Shown one piece after another: positions 17,920 to 25,972 of a stretch of 64,000 bases of DNA. The position numbers and the translations under genes are program-made. The stretch covers positions 1,488,001 through 1,552,000 of the forward strand of contig NZ_CP095552.1 of assembly GCF_023078355.1 (NCBI RefSeq), in the 5' to 3' direction. Numbering within the stretch: the stretch's first letter is position 1; each line of letters opens with the position of its first letter. Below the pieces are notes generated by a model. The model saw only the letters and a list, made by a program, of their open reading frames with translations, made no database searches and was not told where the DNA came from. Source of the DNA: Gordonia hongkongensis. GTDB taxonomy: Bacteria; Actinomycetota; Actinomycetes; Mycobacteriales; Mycobacteriaceae.

Positions 17920-18552
17920 ATGACGAACAGCAACACAGCGCGGTCGGGTGGCGATGACGCCGGTGACGAGACACCGTTGAGACTCTTCGGTTTCGAGTAC
18001 GACGGGGCCGGCCACCGCGCGGAGGTCCTCGACTACTCCGGATGTGATGTGACGACGGTGATCTCGGACGCCGATTACTTCTTCACCGATCAGGGCAAGT
18101 TGTGGTCGCTCGCTGTCGTCGTCGACGATCGAGCCGACCATGAGCGATTGGTGTGGCTGTCGGGGTACGACTATCGGGAGCCCGCTCGAACACGGGTCGA
18201 GCGGGCAGGGCGAGCCGAGATGCAACTGCGATATCTTGCCTCCCGCTCCGCAGAGTCACGACCGGTGGTGCTTCCCGACGGCCTGCGGCTCATCCGCATG
18301 TTTCCCGAGTGGGGCGCCGGACCACTCTGGGAGAACTTCACCGAGAACTACCCCGCCGACCCATTGCGCCTGGGCCTCGACCCCGAGCTGGCAGCGGAGC
18401 TCACCGAGTGGAACGACGTGTGGAACGCGCGTCCACACGACGCCGACCTCGACGACGAACCCGGATGGACAGCCGCCGGAGTCGCGCTACACGCTCGCGT
18501 CCAGTCCGCGCTGGCCGGCGTCGCCGAGGTGACCGCGCAGTTCGTGTTCTAG
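17920..18552 (+). CDS. Hypothetical protein, acidic, unrecognised family
   Basis: 210 residues if ATG 17920 is used, behind GAAGAG; an in-frame ATG at 17893 is possible. The protein is soluble, rich in Asp/Glu, with no signal peptide or membrane segment. Visible blocks are a beta-like N-terminal half (LRLFGFEYDGAGHRAEVLDY) and a Trp-rich middle (FPEWGAGPLWENFTENYPAD). It lies between the IS110 end and the sulfonate transport genes. No family recognised; codon use looks like its neighbours, so it is probably real. Confidence 0.6.
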   Translation: MTNSNTARSGGDDAGDETPLRLFGFEYDGAGHRAEVLDYSGCDVTTVISDADYFFTDQGKLWSLAVVVDDRADHERLVWLSGYDYREPARTRVERAGRAEMQLRYLASRSAESRPVVLPDGLRLIRMFPEWGAGPLWENFTENYPADPLRLGLDPELAAELTEWNDVWNARPHDADLDDEPGWTAAGVALHARVQSALAGVAEVTAQFVF

Positions 18553-18628
18553 GCAACGCCCACGCGGACGCGACCAGCGAAACCCCACGCCACAAGCACA
18601 TCGCTCCGGATCCGTATGCATCCGGCGG

Positions 18629-18655
18629 GAGTTTTCCTCTCGGAGAGGAAAACTC
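18629..18655. promoter_or_regulatory. 27-bp near-perfect palindrome upstream of the sulfonate ABC operon
   Basis: GAGTTTTCCTCTC-G-GAGAGGAAAACTC: 13-bp arms around one central base, 36 bp before the permease start and 77 bp after the upstream gene. Symmetry and position suggest a repressor operator, with a terminator for the upstream gene as the alternative. Confidence 0.6.
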
Positions 18656-18690
18656 TGGCCGCCGGGGTTCGCGATGTCTAGACATGCACG

Positions 18691-19557
18691 GTGACCTTGT
18701 TTGTGGACATCACCCCGGACGAAGCGGGTGGTGGGGCGGAGCGCACGTCGCCCGGCGGTTCGTCTCGCGCGCGATCGCTGTTGACCCGGGTGGGACTCCC
18801 GTTGCTCTCGGTGGTGCTGTTCGCCGCCGTGTGGCAGGTCGTCGCCGTCAGCGGGATCTGGAGTGAGACCTTCGTGCCGCGCCTGGGCACCGTGTGGCAG
18901 GCCTTTGTCGACATGTCCACGACGCACGACGGAGTCCGCGGCTATGCCGACTATTACTGGTGGGAACACCTGTACATGACGCTGCGCCGGGTCTTCGCAG
19001 GTGTGGCGATCGGCGTGATCCTCGGCGTGCTGCTTGGTCTGGCGATGGGAACGGTGGGGTGGTTCCGACGCCTGCTGGAACCGTGGCTCACGTTCCTGCG
19101 CGCTCTACCGCCGCTGGCCTACTTCTTCCTGTTGGTCATCTGGCTCGGCATCGACGAGGCGCCGAAGATCACGCTGCTGGCATTGGCCGCGCTACCGCCC
19201 GCGGCGGTGGCGACCACCGCCGCCGTCAGTGCCGCGCCGGTGAGTCTCATCGAGGCGGCGCGCGCGCTCGGGGCCTCGCGGTCCGAGGTGATCCGCGACG
19301 TCGTCGTACCGTCGGCGCTGCCCGAGACCTTCACCGGCGTAAGGCTTTCGGTCGGCATCGCGTATTCCTCCGTGGTCGCGGCCGAGCTGTTCAACGGCAT
19401 CCCCGGAATCGGTGGCGTGGTCAAGGACGCCAGCAACTACAACAACACCCCCGTCGTCCTGGTCGGCATCATCGCCATCGGTCTGTCCGGACTGATCATC
19501 GACGGGCTCCTACGAACAATCGAGCACCGAGTGGTGCCGTGGCGCGGAAAGGCCTGA
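18691..19557 (+). CDS. tauC: ABC transporter permease, taurine/sulfonate type
   Basis: 288 residues, six predicted membrane helices from about residue 35 on. The EAA loop EAARALGASRSEVIRDVVVPSALPE, where ABC permeases contact the ATPase, is clear. Resembles SsuC/TauC (binding-protein-dependent permease domain). Followed 5 bp later by the binding protein and then the ATPase, and by a TauD-type dioxygenase, so organosulfonate import is the best guess. GTG start at 18691. Confidence 0.88.
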   Translation: MTLFVDITPDEAGGGAERTSPGGSSRARSLLTRVGLPLLSVVLFAAVWQVVAVSGIWSETFVPRLGTVWQAFVDMSTTHDGVRGYADYYWWEHLYMTLRRVFAGVAIGVILGVLLGLAMGTVGWFRRLLEPWLTFLRALPPLAYFFLLVIWLGIDEAPKITLLALAALPPAAVATTAAVSAAPVSLIEAARALGASRSEVIRDVVVPSALPETFTGVRLSVGIAYSSVVAAELFNGIPGIGGVVKDASNYNNTPVVLVGIIAIGLSGLIIDGLLRTIEHRVVPWRGKA

Positions 19558-19562
19558 AAGAC

Positions 19563-20636
19563 ATGACAATCACACGCAAGAGGGCCGGTTCGTACCGGCT
19601 GCGCCGGTCGCGCTTCGGTGCGGTGCTCGGGATGATCGCCGCAGTGGCGCTGGTGCTCGCCGGTTGCTCGGTCGACAACTCCGGGGACGACAGCAAGCCG
19701 ACGATCCGGCTCGCCTACCAGTCGTTCCCGAGCGGCGACCTGATCGTCAAGAACAACGGGTGGCTCGAAGAAGCGCTGCCGGACTACAACATCAAGTGGA
19801 CCAAGTTCGACTCCGGTGCCGACATCAACACCGCGTTCGTCGCCAAAGAGGTCGACTTCGCCGCCATCGGCTCCAGCCCCGTGGCCCGTGGACTGTCCGC
19901 GCCGCTGAACATCCCGTACCAGGTGGCTTTCGTGCTCGACGTCGCCGGCGACAACGAGGCCCTTGTCGCGCGCAACGGAACCGGCATCGAGACCGTCGCC
20001 GATCTCAAGGGCAAGCGGATGGCGACAGCGTTCGCCTCGACCGCCCACTACAGCCTGCTGGCCGCGCTGAACCAGGCCGGCGTGAACCCGAAGGACGTGA
20101 ACCTGATCGATCTGCAGCCGCAGGCCTCGCTGGCGGCCTGGCAGCGCGGCGACGTCGACGCGGTCTACACCTGGCTGCCCACGCTCGACGAATTGCGCCA
20201 GGACGGAACGACTCTCATCGCCAGCCGGCAATTGGCCACCGCTGGCAAGCCCACGCTCGACCTCGGTGTGGTCTCCAGTGAATTCGCGACGGCGAACCCT
20301 GAGGTCGTGAACACCTGGCGGCAGGTCCAGGCCCGCGCGCTCACCCTCATCAAGGACGACCCGCAGGCCGCTGCCGACGCCGTCGCCGCACAGCTGGGCA
20401 CGACCCCGGAGGATGCGGCCAACCAGTTGAAGCAGGGCACCTTCCTCACCGTCGCGGAGCTGACCAGTCCGACGTGGCTCGGTACCCAGGGCAACCCGGG
20501 CAATCTCTCCGAGAACCTACACAGCGCGGCGGTGTTCCTCGCCGAGCAGCAGCAGATCCCGGCCGCACCGCCGATCGAGACCTTCCGCGAGGCCATCTAC
20601 ACAGAGGGATTGCCGGGTGTCCTCGAACAGCAGTAG
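19563..20636 (+). CDS. tauA: ABC transporter substrate-binding lipoprotein, taurine/sulfonate type
   Basis: 357 residues. The N terminus is a lipoprotein signal: basic start, hydrophobic run, then LVLAGCS with the lipidated cysteine. The mature part has the SsuA/TauA fold blocks RLAYQSFPSGDLIVKNNGWL, FDSGADINTAFVAKEVDFAA and DLKGKRMATAFASTAHY. It captures the ligand outside the membrane and hands it to the permease. ATG 19563 gives the signal peptide directly; the longer open frame lies inside tauC. Confidence 0.9.
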   Translation: MTITRKRAGSYRLRRSRFGAVLGMIAAVALVLAGCSVDNSGDDSKPTIRLAYQSFPSGDLIVKNNGWLEEALPDYNIKWTKFDSGADINTAFVAKEVDFAAIGSSPVARGLSAPLNIPYQVAFVLDVAGDNEALVARNGTGIETVADLKGKRMATAFASTAHYSLLAALNQAGVNPKDVNLIDLQPQASLAAWQRGDVDAVYTWLPTLDELRQDGTTLIASRQLATAGKPTLDLGVVSSEFATANPEVVNTWRQVQARALTLIKDDPQAAADAVAAQLGTTPEDAANQLKQGTFLTVAELTSPTWLGTQGNPGNLSENLHSAAVFLAEQQQIPAAPPIETFREAIYTEGLPGVLEQQ

Positions 20637-21459
20637 TCCGCCGGACCGACCCGAGGGGCGACGCGTCTCGATCCGTCTGCACAACGTGTCCCAGAGGTAC
20701 GGGACAGGTGCGGACGCCGTGACCGCGGTCGGCCCGGTCGACCTGGACGTCCCGCCGGGCGAGTTCCTGGTGCTGGTGGGTGCGTCCGGATGCGGCAAGT
20801 CCACCCTCCTGCGACTCATCGCCGGGTTCGAACCCGCGACGGTGGGGAGGGTGGAGGTGTCGGGAGGCGCCCCGGTACCCGGGGTGACCTCCGGAGTCGT
20901 CTTCCAGCAACCGCGCCTGTTCCCGTGGAAGACGGTGGGCGGCAACGTCGATCTCGCGCTCAAGTACGCGAAGGTCCCCAAATCCGAACGGGTGGCACGC
21001 CGCGCCGAACTCCTCGAACGCGTCGGTCTGGACGACACCGCCGGCCGGCGCATCTGGGAGATCTCCGGCGGGCAACAGCAGCGGGTGGCCATCGCCCGTG
21101 CGCTGGCGGCCGATACGCCGTTGCTGCTGCTCGACGAGCCGTTCGCGGCGCTGGACGCCCTCACGCGGGAACGGTTGCAGGAGGATGTGCGGGCGGTGAG
21201 CGCGGACAGCGGACGCACCAACGTCTTCGTCACCCACAGCGCCGACGAGGCAGCGTTCCTGGGAAGTCGGATCATCGTGCTCACCAAACGACCGGGACAG
21301 GTCGCACTGGACCTCACCTCGACGTTGCCGCGCACCGGCGTCGAACCCGACGAACTACGCGGTTCACCCGAATACGCCGCCCTGCGCGCCGAGATCGGTG
21401 CCGCGGTGAAGGAGGCCGCCGTGAAAGATGCTGAGGTGAAGGATGCCGCGGTCGCATGA
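20617..21459 (+). CDS. tauB: ABC transporter ATP-binding protein, taurine/sulfonate type
   Basis: 280 residues. Walker A GASGCGKST, Q-loop FQQPRLFPW, signature SGGQQQRVAIARAL, Walker B LLLLDEP, switch VTHSADEA, as in SsuB/TauB. The start (GTG 20617) overlaps the tauA end by 20 bp. The last ~15 residues are a Lys/Ala/Glu-Asp repeat (KEAAVKDAEVKDAAVA), unusual for the family and possibly a local expansion. Confidence 0.92.
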   Translation: MSSNSSSPPDRPEGRRVSIRLHNVSQRYGTGADAVTAVGPVDLDVPPGEFLVLVGASGCGKSTLLRLIAGFEPATVGRVEVSGGAPVPGVTSGVVFQQPRLFPWKTVGGNVDLALKYAKVPKSERVARRAELLERVGLDDTAGRRIWEISGGQQQRVAIARALAADTPLLLLDEPFAALDALTRERLQEDVRAVSADSGRTNVFVTHSADEAAFLGSRIIVLTKRPGQVALDLTSTLPRTGVEPDELRGSPEYAALRAEIGAAVKEAAVKDAEVKDAAVA

Positions 21460-21794
21460 GCGGCCGGGCCTTTTCCTCAGCGTGGGCTCAACCCTGTGCG
21501 GTGGCGCGGCGTCCGGTTAGGAAGTGGGGGTGTCCTCCGTTCCAGCGTCGTCCGCCACCGCAGTGGCTTCGACTCGGCTCGTCGACCTCGACGCGCTCCT
21601 TCGTCGCTTGCTCGGCCCGGCGGCTCCGCTCCTCGCCGGCTCAACCAGCGGAAATACGCGAGGCGCGTTCGGCTCGATCAGCGCACACCAGGGCACCCTC
21701 CACTCGATGAACTGGGCGGACGGATCGCACCACGGTTCGCCGCCGGCGCACCCCGCTCCGACCCCCGCCTTCATCGACCTGGAGAACAATCCTC
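21460..21794. other. 335-bp gap between tauB and tauD
   Basis: Holds a diverged, expanded copy of the dispersed repeat (21575-21642; 50 bp identical to 17694-17743). The rest shows no gene. A promoter for tauD may lie here, but no clear -10/-35 is visible. Confidence 0.6.
21575..21642. repeat. Dispersed repeat, expanded and degenerate copy
   Basis: 50 bp (21576-21625) identical to 17694-17743; the CACCTCAGGG end is replaced by CGCCGGCTCA. Confidence 0.8.
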
Positions 21795-22700
21795 ATGACC
21801 ACCACCTCTCACCCCGTCGCCACCACGCACCGTCCTGACGCCGGAACCATCTCCGGCGGAGTCGAATTCGACATCGACGAGTTCGGCCCGAGTTTCGGTG
21901 CCGAGATCCGCGGCGTCGATGTCGCATCCGCCACCGACGCACAGGTGTCCGCGTTGCGCCGGGCGCTGATCGACTACAAGGTCATCGTCCTGCGCGATCA
22001 GCACCTCGACGACGAGGCGCACATCCGGTTCGGAAATCGGCTGGGAGACCTGACCTTCGGGCATCCGGTGTGGAACAGCGGCGACGTCCCCGGCGAGGTC
22101 TACTCGCTCGACAGCGCCGACAACGGCTTCGCCGACGTGTGGCACACCGATGTCACCTTCATGCCGCGTCCGCCGATGGGCTCGATCCTGCGTCCGGTTG
22201 TGTTGCCGCGCAACGGCGGTGACACCAACTGGGCGGACGCCGAGCTCGCGTACCAGTCGCTGTCGGAACCGGTTCGGCGGATGATCGACGGACTCAGCGC
22301 GGTACACGACGGCAACCGCGAATTCGGTTACTACCTCAAGCAACGACGCAACGGCCGCGGCAACACCTGGGACGGTGAGGAGGTCACCGAGCTGGTGCCG
22401 GTCACCCATCCGGTGGTGCGCATCCATCCCGAGACGGGCCGGAAGTCGTTGTTCGTCAATCCCGGTTTCACGTCGCACATCGACGGCGTCTCCGAGGCGG
22501 AGAGCCGCGGCATCCTGGACCTGCTCTACGCACACCTCACCAAGCCCGAACACATCGTCCGGCACCGTTGGCGTCTCGGCGATCTCGTCCTCTGGGACAA
22601 CCGGAACACGCTGCACTACGCGAACCGCGACTACGGTGACGCCCGCCGGGTGATGCACCGGATCACCCTGCGCGGCGAGGCGCCCATCGGACCTGCCTGA
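21795..22700 (+). CDS. tauD: TauD/TfdA-family 2-oxoglutarate dioxygenase
   Basis: 301 residues. Fe(II) ligands are visible as WHTDVTF (His-x-Asp) near residue 115 and a distal His in DNRNTLHYANRDYGDARRVMHRITLRG, whose Arg binds 2-oxoglutarate. Family members hydroxylate taurine or alkylsulfonates to release sulfite. Its place behind an SsuABC/TauABC-like importer, with a TauE/SafE permease 8 kb upstream, supports organosulfur use. Alpha-ketoglutarate-dependent sulfate ester cleavage is an alternative. RBS GGAGAAC 7 bp before ATG 21795. Confidence 0.9.
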   Translation: MTTTSHPVATTHRPDAGTISGGVEFDIDEFGPSFGAEIRGVDVASATDAQVSALRRALIDYKVIVLRDQHLDDEAHIRFGNRLGDLTFGHPVWNSGDVPGEVYSLDSADNGFADVWHTDVTFMPRPPMGSILRPVVLPRNGGDTNWADAELAYQSLSEPVRRMIDGLSAVHDGNREFGYYLKQRRNGRGNTWDGEEVTELVPVTHPVVRIHPETGRKSLFVNPGFTSHIDGVSEAESRGILDLLYAHLTKPEHIVRHRWRLGDLVLWDNRNTLHYANRDYGDARRVMHRITLRGEAPIGPA

Positions 22701-22721
22701 CCGCGACGTCCCGACGATCCC

Positions 22722-22761
22722 GAACTCCCACCATCGGCCACCCGGCCGGCGGTGGGAGTTC
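22722..22761 (+). terminator. Hairpin terminator after tauD
   Basis: Arms GAACTCCCACC / GGTGGGAGTTC (11 bp, perfect) with an inner GGCC/GGCC pair, 22 bp past the tauD stop. No T run. Confidence 0.75.
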
Positions 22762-22805
22762 TCGATGCCGCTCAGTGCGTCGTACACGAGCCGGGACCAG
22801 CTTAT

Positions 22806-22821
22806 TCAACCGAGGGGTTGA
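22806..22821. promoter_or_regulatory. ArsR-type operator, distal
   Basis: TCAACC-gagg-GGTTGA, perfect 6-bp dyad. A second copy with the same arms and spacer length lies 46 bp downstream. Confidence 0.8.
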
Positions 22822-22851
22822 CAAGGTCGACGATCCGGCGCACCATCGTAT

Positions 22852-22867
22852 TCAACCAAACGGTTGA
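22852..22867. promoter_or_regulatory. ArsR-type operator, proximal
   Basis: TCAACC-aaac-GGTTGA, perfect dyad ending 9 bp before the arsR start and touching the ribosome site GAGGAGG. Binding here would block both transcription start and translation of the repressor's own operon. Confidence 0.8.
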
Positions 22868-22876
22868 GGAGGTCGG

Positions 22877-23272
22877 ATGGCAGACGAGTTGTCCAAGGTG
22901 TTCGCCGCACTCGCGGACCCGACGCGGCGCGACATGGTTGCGCGGCTGGCGGTCTCGGATGCGACGGTCAGCCAACTCGCCGAACCGTACGACGTCAGCA
23001 TCCAGGCCGTCTCGAAGCACCTGAAGGTGCTGCAGGACGCCGGCCTGGTGACCCGAACCCGGGAGGCCCAAACCCGTCCGGTCCATCTGGAAGCAGAGGT
23101 GTTCGACCTCATGACCAAATGGATCGAGCGGTACCGGAAGCGGGCGGAGGAGCGCTACCAGCGCCTCGACGCGTTGCTCGCCGAGATGAACGACGGCCCC
23201 GAGGCCCAGCATCCGACGGTGTCGGACCCCGAGGTCGAACAACCACTCCACAAGGAAGGAAAGGTGTCATGA
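22877..23272 (+). CDS. ArsR-family transcriptional regulator
   Basis: 131 residues with a winged-helix domain: ALADPTRRDMVARLAV, then the recognition helix VSIQAVSKHLKVLQDAGLV. No cysteine metal site is seen, which fits the ArsR subgroup paired with SRPBCC proteins. Overlaps the next gene by 4 bp. Two identical-arm operators upstream indicate autoregulation. A Glu/Gln-rich tail of about 25 residues follows the wing. Confidence 0.93.
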   Translation: MADELSKVFAALADPTRRDMVARLAVSDATVSQLAEPYDVSIQAVSKHLKVLQDAGLVTRTREAQTRPVHLEAEVFDLMTKWIERYRKRAEERYQRLDALLAEMNDGPEAQHPTVSDPEVEQPLHKEGKVS

Positions 23273-23763
23273 CCGCAACGCAGACCCGCTATCCCGAGGC
23301 CGCCATCGAGGCCGACAAAGAGGTCCCCCTCATCCGGATCACCCGCGACTTCCGCGGAACTCCCGCCCAGCTGATTAAGGGCCACACCGACCCCGAACTC
23401 TTCGTCCGGTGGGTCGGGCCGGACGCGATCAGCAGCCGGGTCATCGAGTGGGACGTCCGCGACGGCGGCAGCTGGAGCTATGTCTCCACCCACGAGGGGC
23501 AGGAGTTCGGATTCCGCGGGTGCTTCCACACCGTGGGCGAAGACAAGATCGTGCAGACGTTCACCTTCCTCGGCATGCCCGATGCGGTGTCGCTGGAGAC
23601 CCTGTGGTTCGAGGATCTGGGCGACGGCACGACGCGGCTCCACGCCCAATCCCTGTGCGACAGCTTCGAAGCGCGCGACGGTTGGCTCGCCTCGGGCATG
23701 GAGGTCGGCGTGAACGAGGGATACGCCGCACTCGACCGCATGCTCACCGAGGGCGAGATCTGA
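23269..23763 (+). CDS. SRPBCC (AHSA1-like) protein
   Basis: 164 residues of the START/Bet v1-like fold, AHSA1 subfamily: ITRDFRGTPAQLIKGHTDPELFVRWVGP at the N terminus, then ETLWFEDLGDGTTRL. ArsR-AHSA1 pairs are common in actinobacteria; ligand and role are not established. ATG 23269 overlaps the arsR stop (ATGA). Confidence 0.9.
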   Translation: MTATQTRYPEAAIEADKEVPLIRITRDFRGTPAQLIKGHTDPELFVRWVGPDAISSRVIEWDVRDGGSWSYVSTHEGQEFGFRGCFHTVGEDKIVQTFTFLGMPDAVSLETLWFEDLGDGTTRLHAQSLCDSFEARDGWLASGMEVGVNEGYAALDRMLTEGEI

Positions 23764-23765
23764 TC

Positions 23766-24383
23766 GTGTCCGGCGTGACCCTGCCGGAACTGGATGCATC
23801 GTCGCGTCACCGAGAGGTGGCCTCCGACTTCGCGGAGGCCATCGCCGACGTCCGCGACTGGGAGGTGCCGACGCCGGTCGACGGGTGGGTGGCACGCGAC
23901 GTCGTGGCCCACCTCGTCGACTGGTTCACCGGCTTCCTCGCCGCCGGTGGGGTGGCCCTGCCCGCGGGACCCGCTGTCGCCGACGACCCGGCCGGGGCGT
24001 GGTCACAGCACGCCGCCTCGGTGCAGGCACTCCTCGACGGACCGACCGCCGAGGACACGTTCACCCACCCGATGGCGGGCGAGCATCGACTCGTCGAGGC
24101 AATCGACCGGTTCTACACCGCCGACGTGTACATGCACACGTGGGATCTCGCCCGATCCCAGGGCGTCACCCCCGACCTCGACCCCGGATTCGCCGGACAA
24201 CTGCTCGAGGGCATGGCGTCCATCGACGACATCCTCCGCAGTTCGGGTCAGTACGGTCCGAAGGTCGAGGTGGACGCCGATGCCGACCCGGTGAGTCGCC
24301 TCATGGGATTCATCGGCCGGGACCCGCGGTGGACGCCGGCGACGAGGAGCGATGACGAGCACGCGCTCGACAACGCGGAGTAG
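23766..24383 (+). CDS. TIGR03086-type metal-binding protein (DinB/mycothiol-S-transferase-like)
   Basis: 205 residues. N-terminal helix pattern PTPVDGWVARDVVAHLVDW and FYTADVYMHTWDLARSQG carry the conserved histidines of the DinB-like fold that binds a metal and, in relatives, mycothiol. Starts 2 bp after the SRPBCC stop (GTG 23766), third gene of the ArsR operon, and overlaps the ATPase gene by 32 bp. Probably a detoxification or thiol-transfer enzyme; substrate unknown. Confidence 0.8.
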   Translation: MSGVTLPELDASSRHREVASDFAEAIADVRDWEVPTPVDGWVARDVVAHLVDWFTGFLAAGGVALPAGPAVADDPAGAWSQHAASVQALLDGPTAEDTFTHPMAGEHRLVEAIDRFYTADVYMHTWDLARSQGVTPDLDPGFAGQLLEGMASIDDILRSSGQYGPKVEVDADADPVSRLMGFIGRDPRWTPATRSDDEHALDNAE

Positions 24384-25830
24384 CCTCGATGAGGTGCCAG
24401 ACGACAACTTCACCACGCATGGCTCCCAGTCGACCGAAACCCGGCATCCGTCACCCCGAACCCTGGGTGAACTGCGTGCCAGCGGTCACGTGCAGCGCAG
24501 TGTGCGCGACGAGATCCGCAACAACCTCCTGTCCGCACTCCGCGAGGGGCGCGACCCCTGGCCGGGCATCGTGGGCTTCGAGGCGACGGTCATCCCGCAG
24601 TTGGAACGGGCCCTGATCGCCGGCCACGACGTCGTCATGCTCGGCGAGCGCGGCCAGGGCAAGACCCGCATCCTGCGCACCCTCGTCGGGCTCCTCGACG
24701 AGTGGACGCCGGTCATCGCGGGTTCCGAGCTGGCCGAGCATCCCTACGAACCCATCACCCCCGGGTCGATTCGGAAGGCCGCCAACCTGCTCGATGATCT
24801 GCCGATCGAGTGGCGTCACCGTTCGCAGCGCTACAGCGAGAAGCTGGCCACGCCGGACACCTCCGTGGCCGACCTCGTCGGTGACATCGACCCGATGAAG
24901 GTCGCCGAGGGTCGCAGCCTCGGCGACCCGGAGACGATCCACTTCGGGCTCATCCCGCGCTCGCACCGCGGCATCGTGGCCATCAACGAGCTGCCCGACC
25001 TCGCCGAGCGCATCCAGGTGTCGATGCTGAACGTGATGGAGGAGCGCGACATCCAGGTCCGCGGGTACACCCTGCGACTGCCGCTCGACGTCCTGGTGAT
25101 GGCCAGTGCCAACCCCGAGGACTACACCAACCGCGGCCGGATCATCACCCCGCTCAAGGATCGCTTCGGCGCCGAGATCCGGACGCACTACCCGCTCGAG
25201 CTCGACGACGAGGTGTCGGTGATCGAGCAGGAGGCGGATCTGACCGCCAGCGTCCCGACCTTCATCACCGAGATCCTGGCGCGGTTCACCCGCTACGCCC
25301 GTGACCACCCGTCGATCGACCAGCGATCGGGAGTTTCCGCCCGCTTCTCGATCGCCGGTGCCGAAACCGTTGCGGCCGCGGCGCTTCACCGGGCGACGGT
25401 GACGGGCGAGGACCAGGCGGTGGCACGCGTGGTCGATCTCGAGTCGGTGATCGAGGTGCTGCGCGGCAAGATCGAGTTCGAGTCCGGCGAAGAGGGCCGG
25501 GAACTCGAGATCCTCGAGCACCTGATGCGCAAGTCCATCGCCGACGCGGTGCGTGCCCACCTCGGCGGCGTCGACATGGCGCCGCTCGTCGCCGCCCTCG
25601 AGAACGGCGAGCCGGTGGTCACCGGTGACCGGGTGCGTGCCGACGACCTGCTGGGTTCCATCCCGTCGCCGGACACCACCTCCGGCGTTCTGGACCAGAT
25701 CGCCGAGCGCCTCGAAGCGGACTCGGACGGGGAGCGTGCCAGTGCGGTCGAGCTCGCGCTCGAGGGACTCTTCCTCGCCCGTCGGATCGGCAAGGAGGCC
25801 GACGAGACCGGGCAGACCATCTACGGGTGA
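24352..25830 (+). CDS. AAA+ ATPase, magnesium-chelatase ChlI/MoxR-like (Rv0958-like)
   Basis: 492 residues. Walker A-like GERGQGKT, an acidic motif IVAINELPDL at the Walker B position (I would expect Asp-Glu; here Asn-Glu), sensor region VMASANPEDYTNRGRIITPL and DRFGAEIRTHYP. Partner of the VWA protein next door, as in MoxR-VWA chaperone pairs; no porphyrin pathway genes nearby, so chlorophyll-type chelation is unlikely. ATG 24352 has a good GAGGAGC ribosome site but overlaps the upstream gene by 32 bp; GTG 24394 is an alternative. Confidence 0.88.
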   Translation: MTSTRSTTRSSLDEVPDDNFTTHGSQSTETRHPSPRTLGELRASGHVQRSVRDEIRNNLLSALREGRDPWPGIVGFEATVIPQLERALIAGHDVVMLGERGQGKTRILRTLVGLLDEWTPVIAGSELAEHPYEPITPGSIRKAANLLDDLPIEWRHRSQRYSEKLATPDTSVADLVGDIDPMKVAEGRSLGDPETIHFGLIPRSHRGIVAINELPDLAERIQVSMLNVMEERDIQVRGYTLRLPLDVLVMASANPEDYTNRGRIITPLKDRFGAEIRTHYPLELDDEVSVIEQEADLTASVPTFITEILARFTRYARDHPSIDQRSGVSARFSIAGAETVAAAALHRATVTGEDQAVARVVDLESVIEVLRGKIEFESGEEGRELEILEHLMRKSIADAVRAHLGGVDMAPLVAALENGEPVVTGDRVRADDLLGSIPSPDTTSGVLDQIAERLEADSDGERASAVELALEGLFLARRIGKEADETGQTIYG

Positions 25831-25949
25831 CCCTTCGTGGCTCGCTTCGCTCGCACCTCAGGGGGCAGGGGCTCGCTGCGAGAGCGAGAGTGCAGGAACC
25901 GCCTTTGCTCCCTGAGGTGCGAGGAGCGTTAGCGACGAGCCACGAAGGG
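25831..25949. repeat. Head-to-head pair of dispersed repeats
   Basis: Inverted copy 25831-25863 begins at the base after the ATPase stop codon; direct copy 25910-25949 ends 23 bp before the VWA start. Transcribed together they can pair into a long imperfect stem, with an inner GCTCGCT/AGAGCGAG element. This could separate expression of the two genes. Confidence 0.88.
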
Positions 25950-25972
25950 TTCGCGACAAACGAGGAGAACAC

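Noticed and set aside
24352..25830. Chlorophyll or cobalamin magnesium/cobalt chelatase
   Set aside because: No third chelatase subunit or tetrapyrrole genes in the window; the pair fits the MoxR-VWA type.
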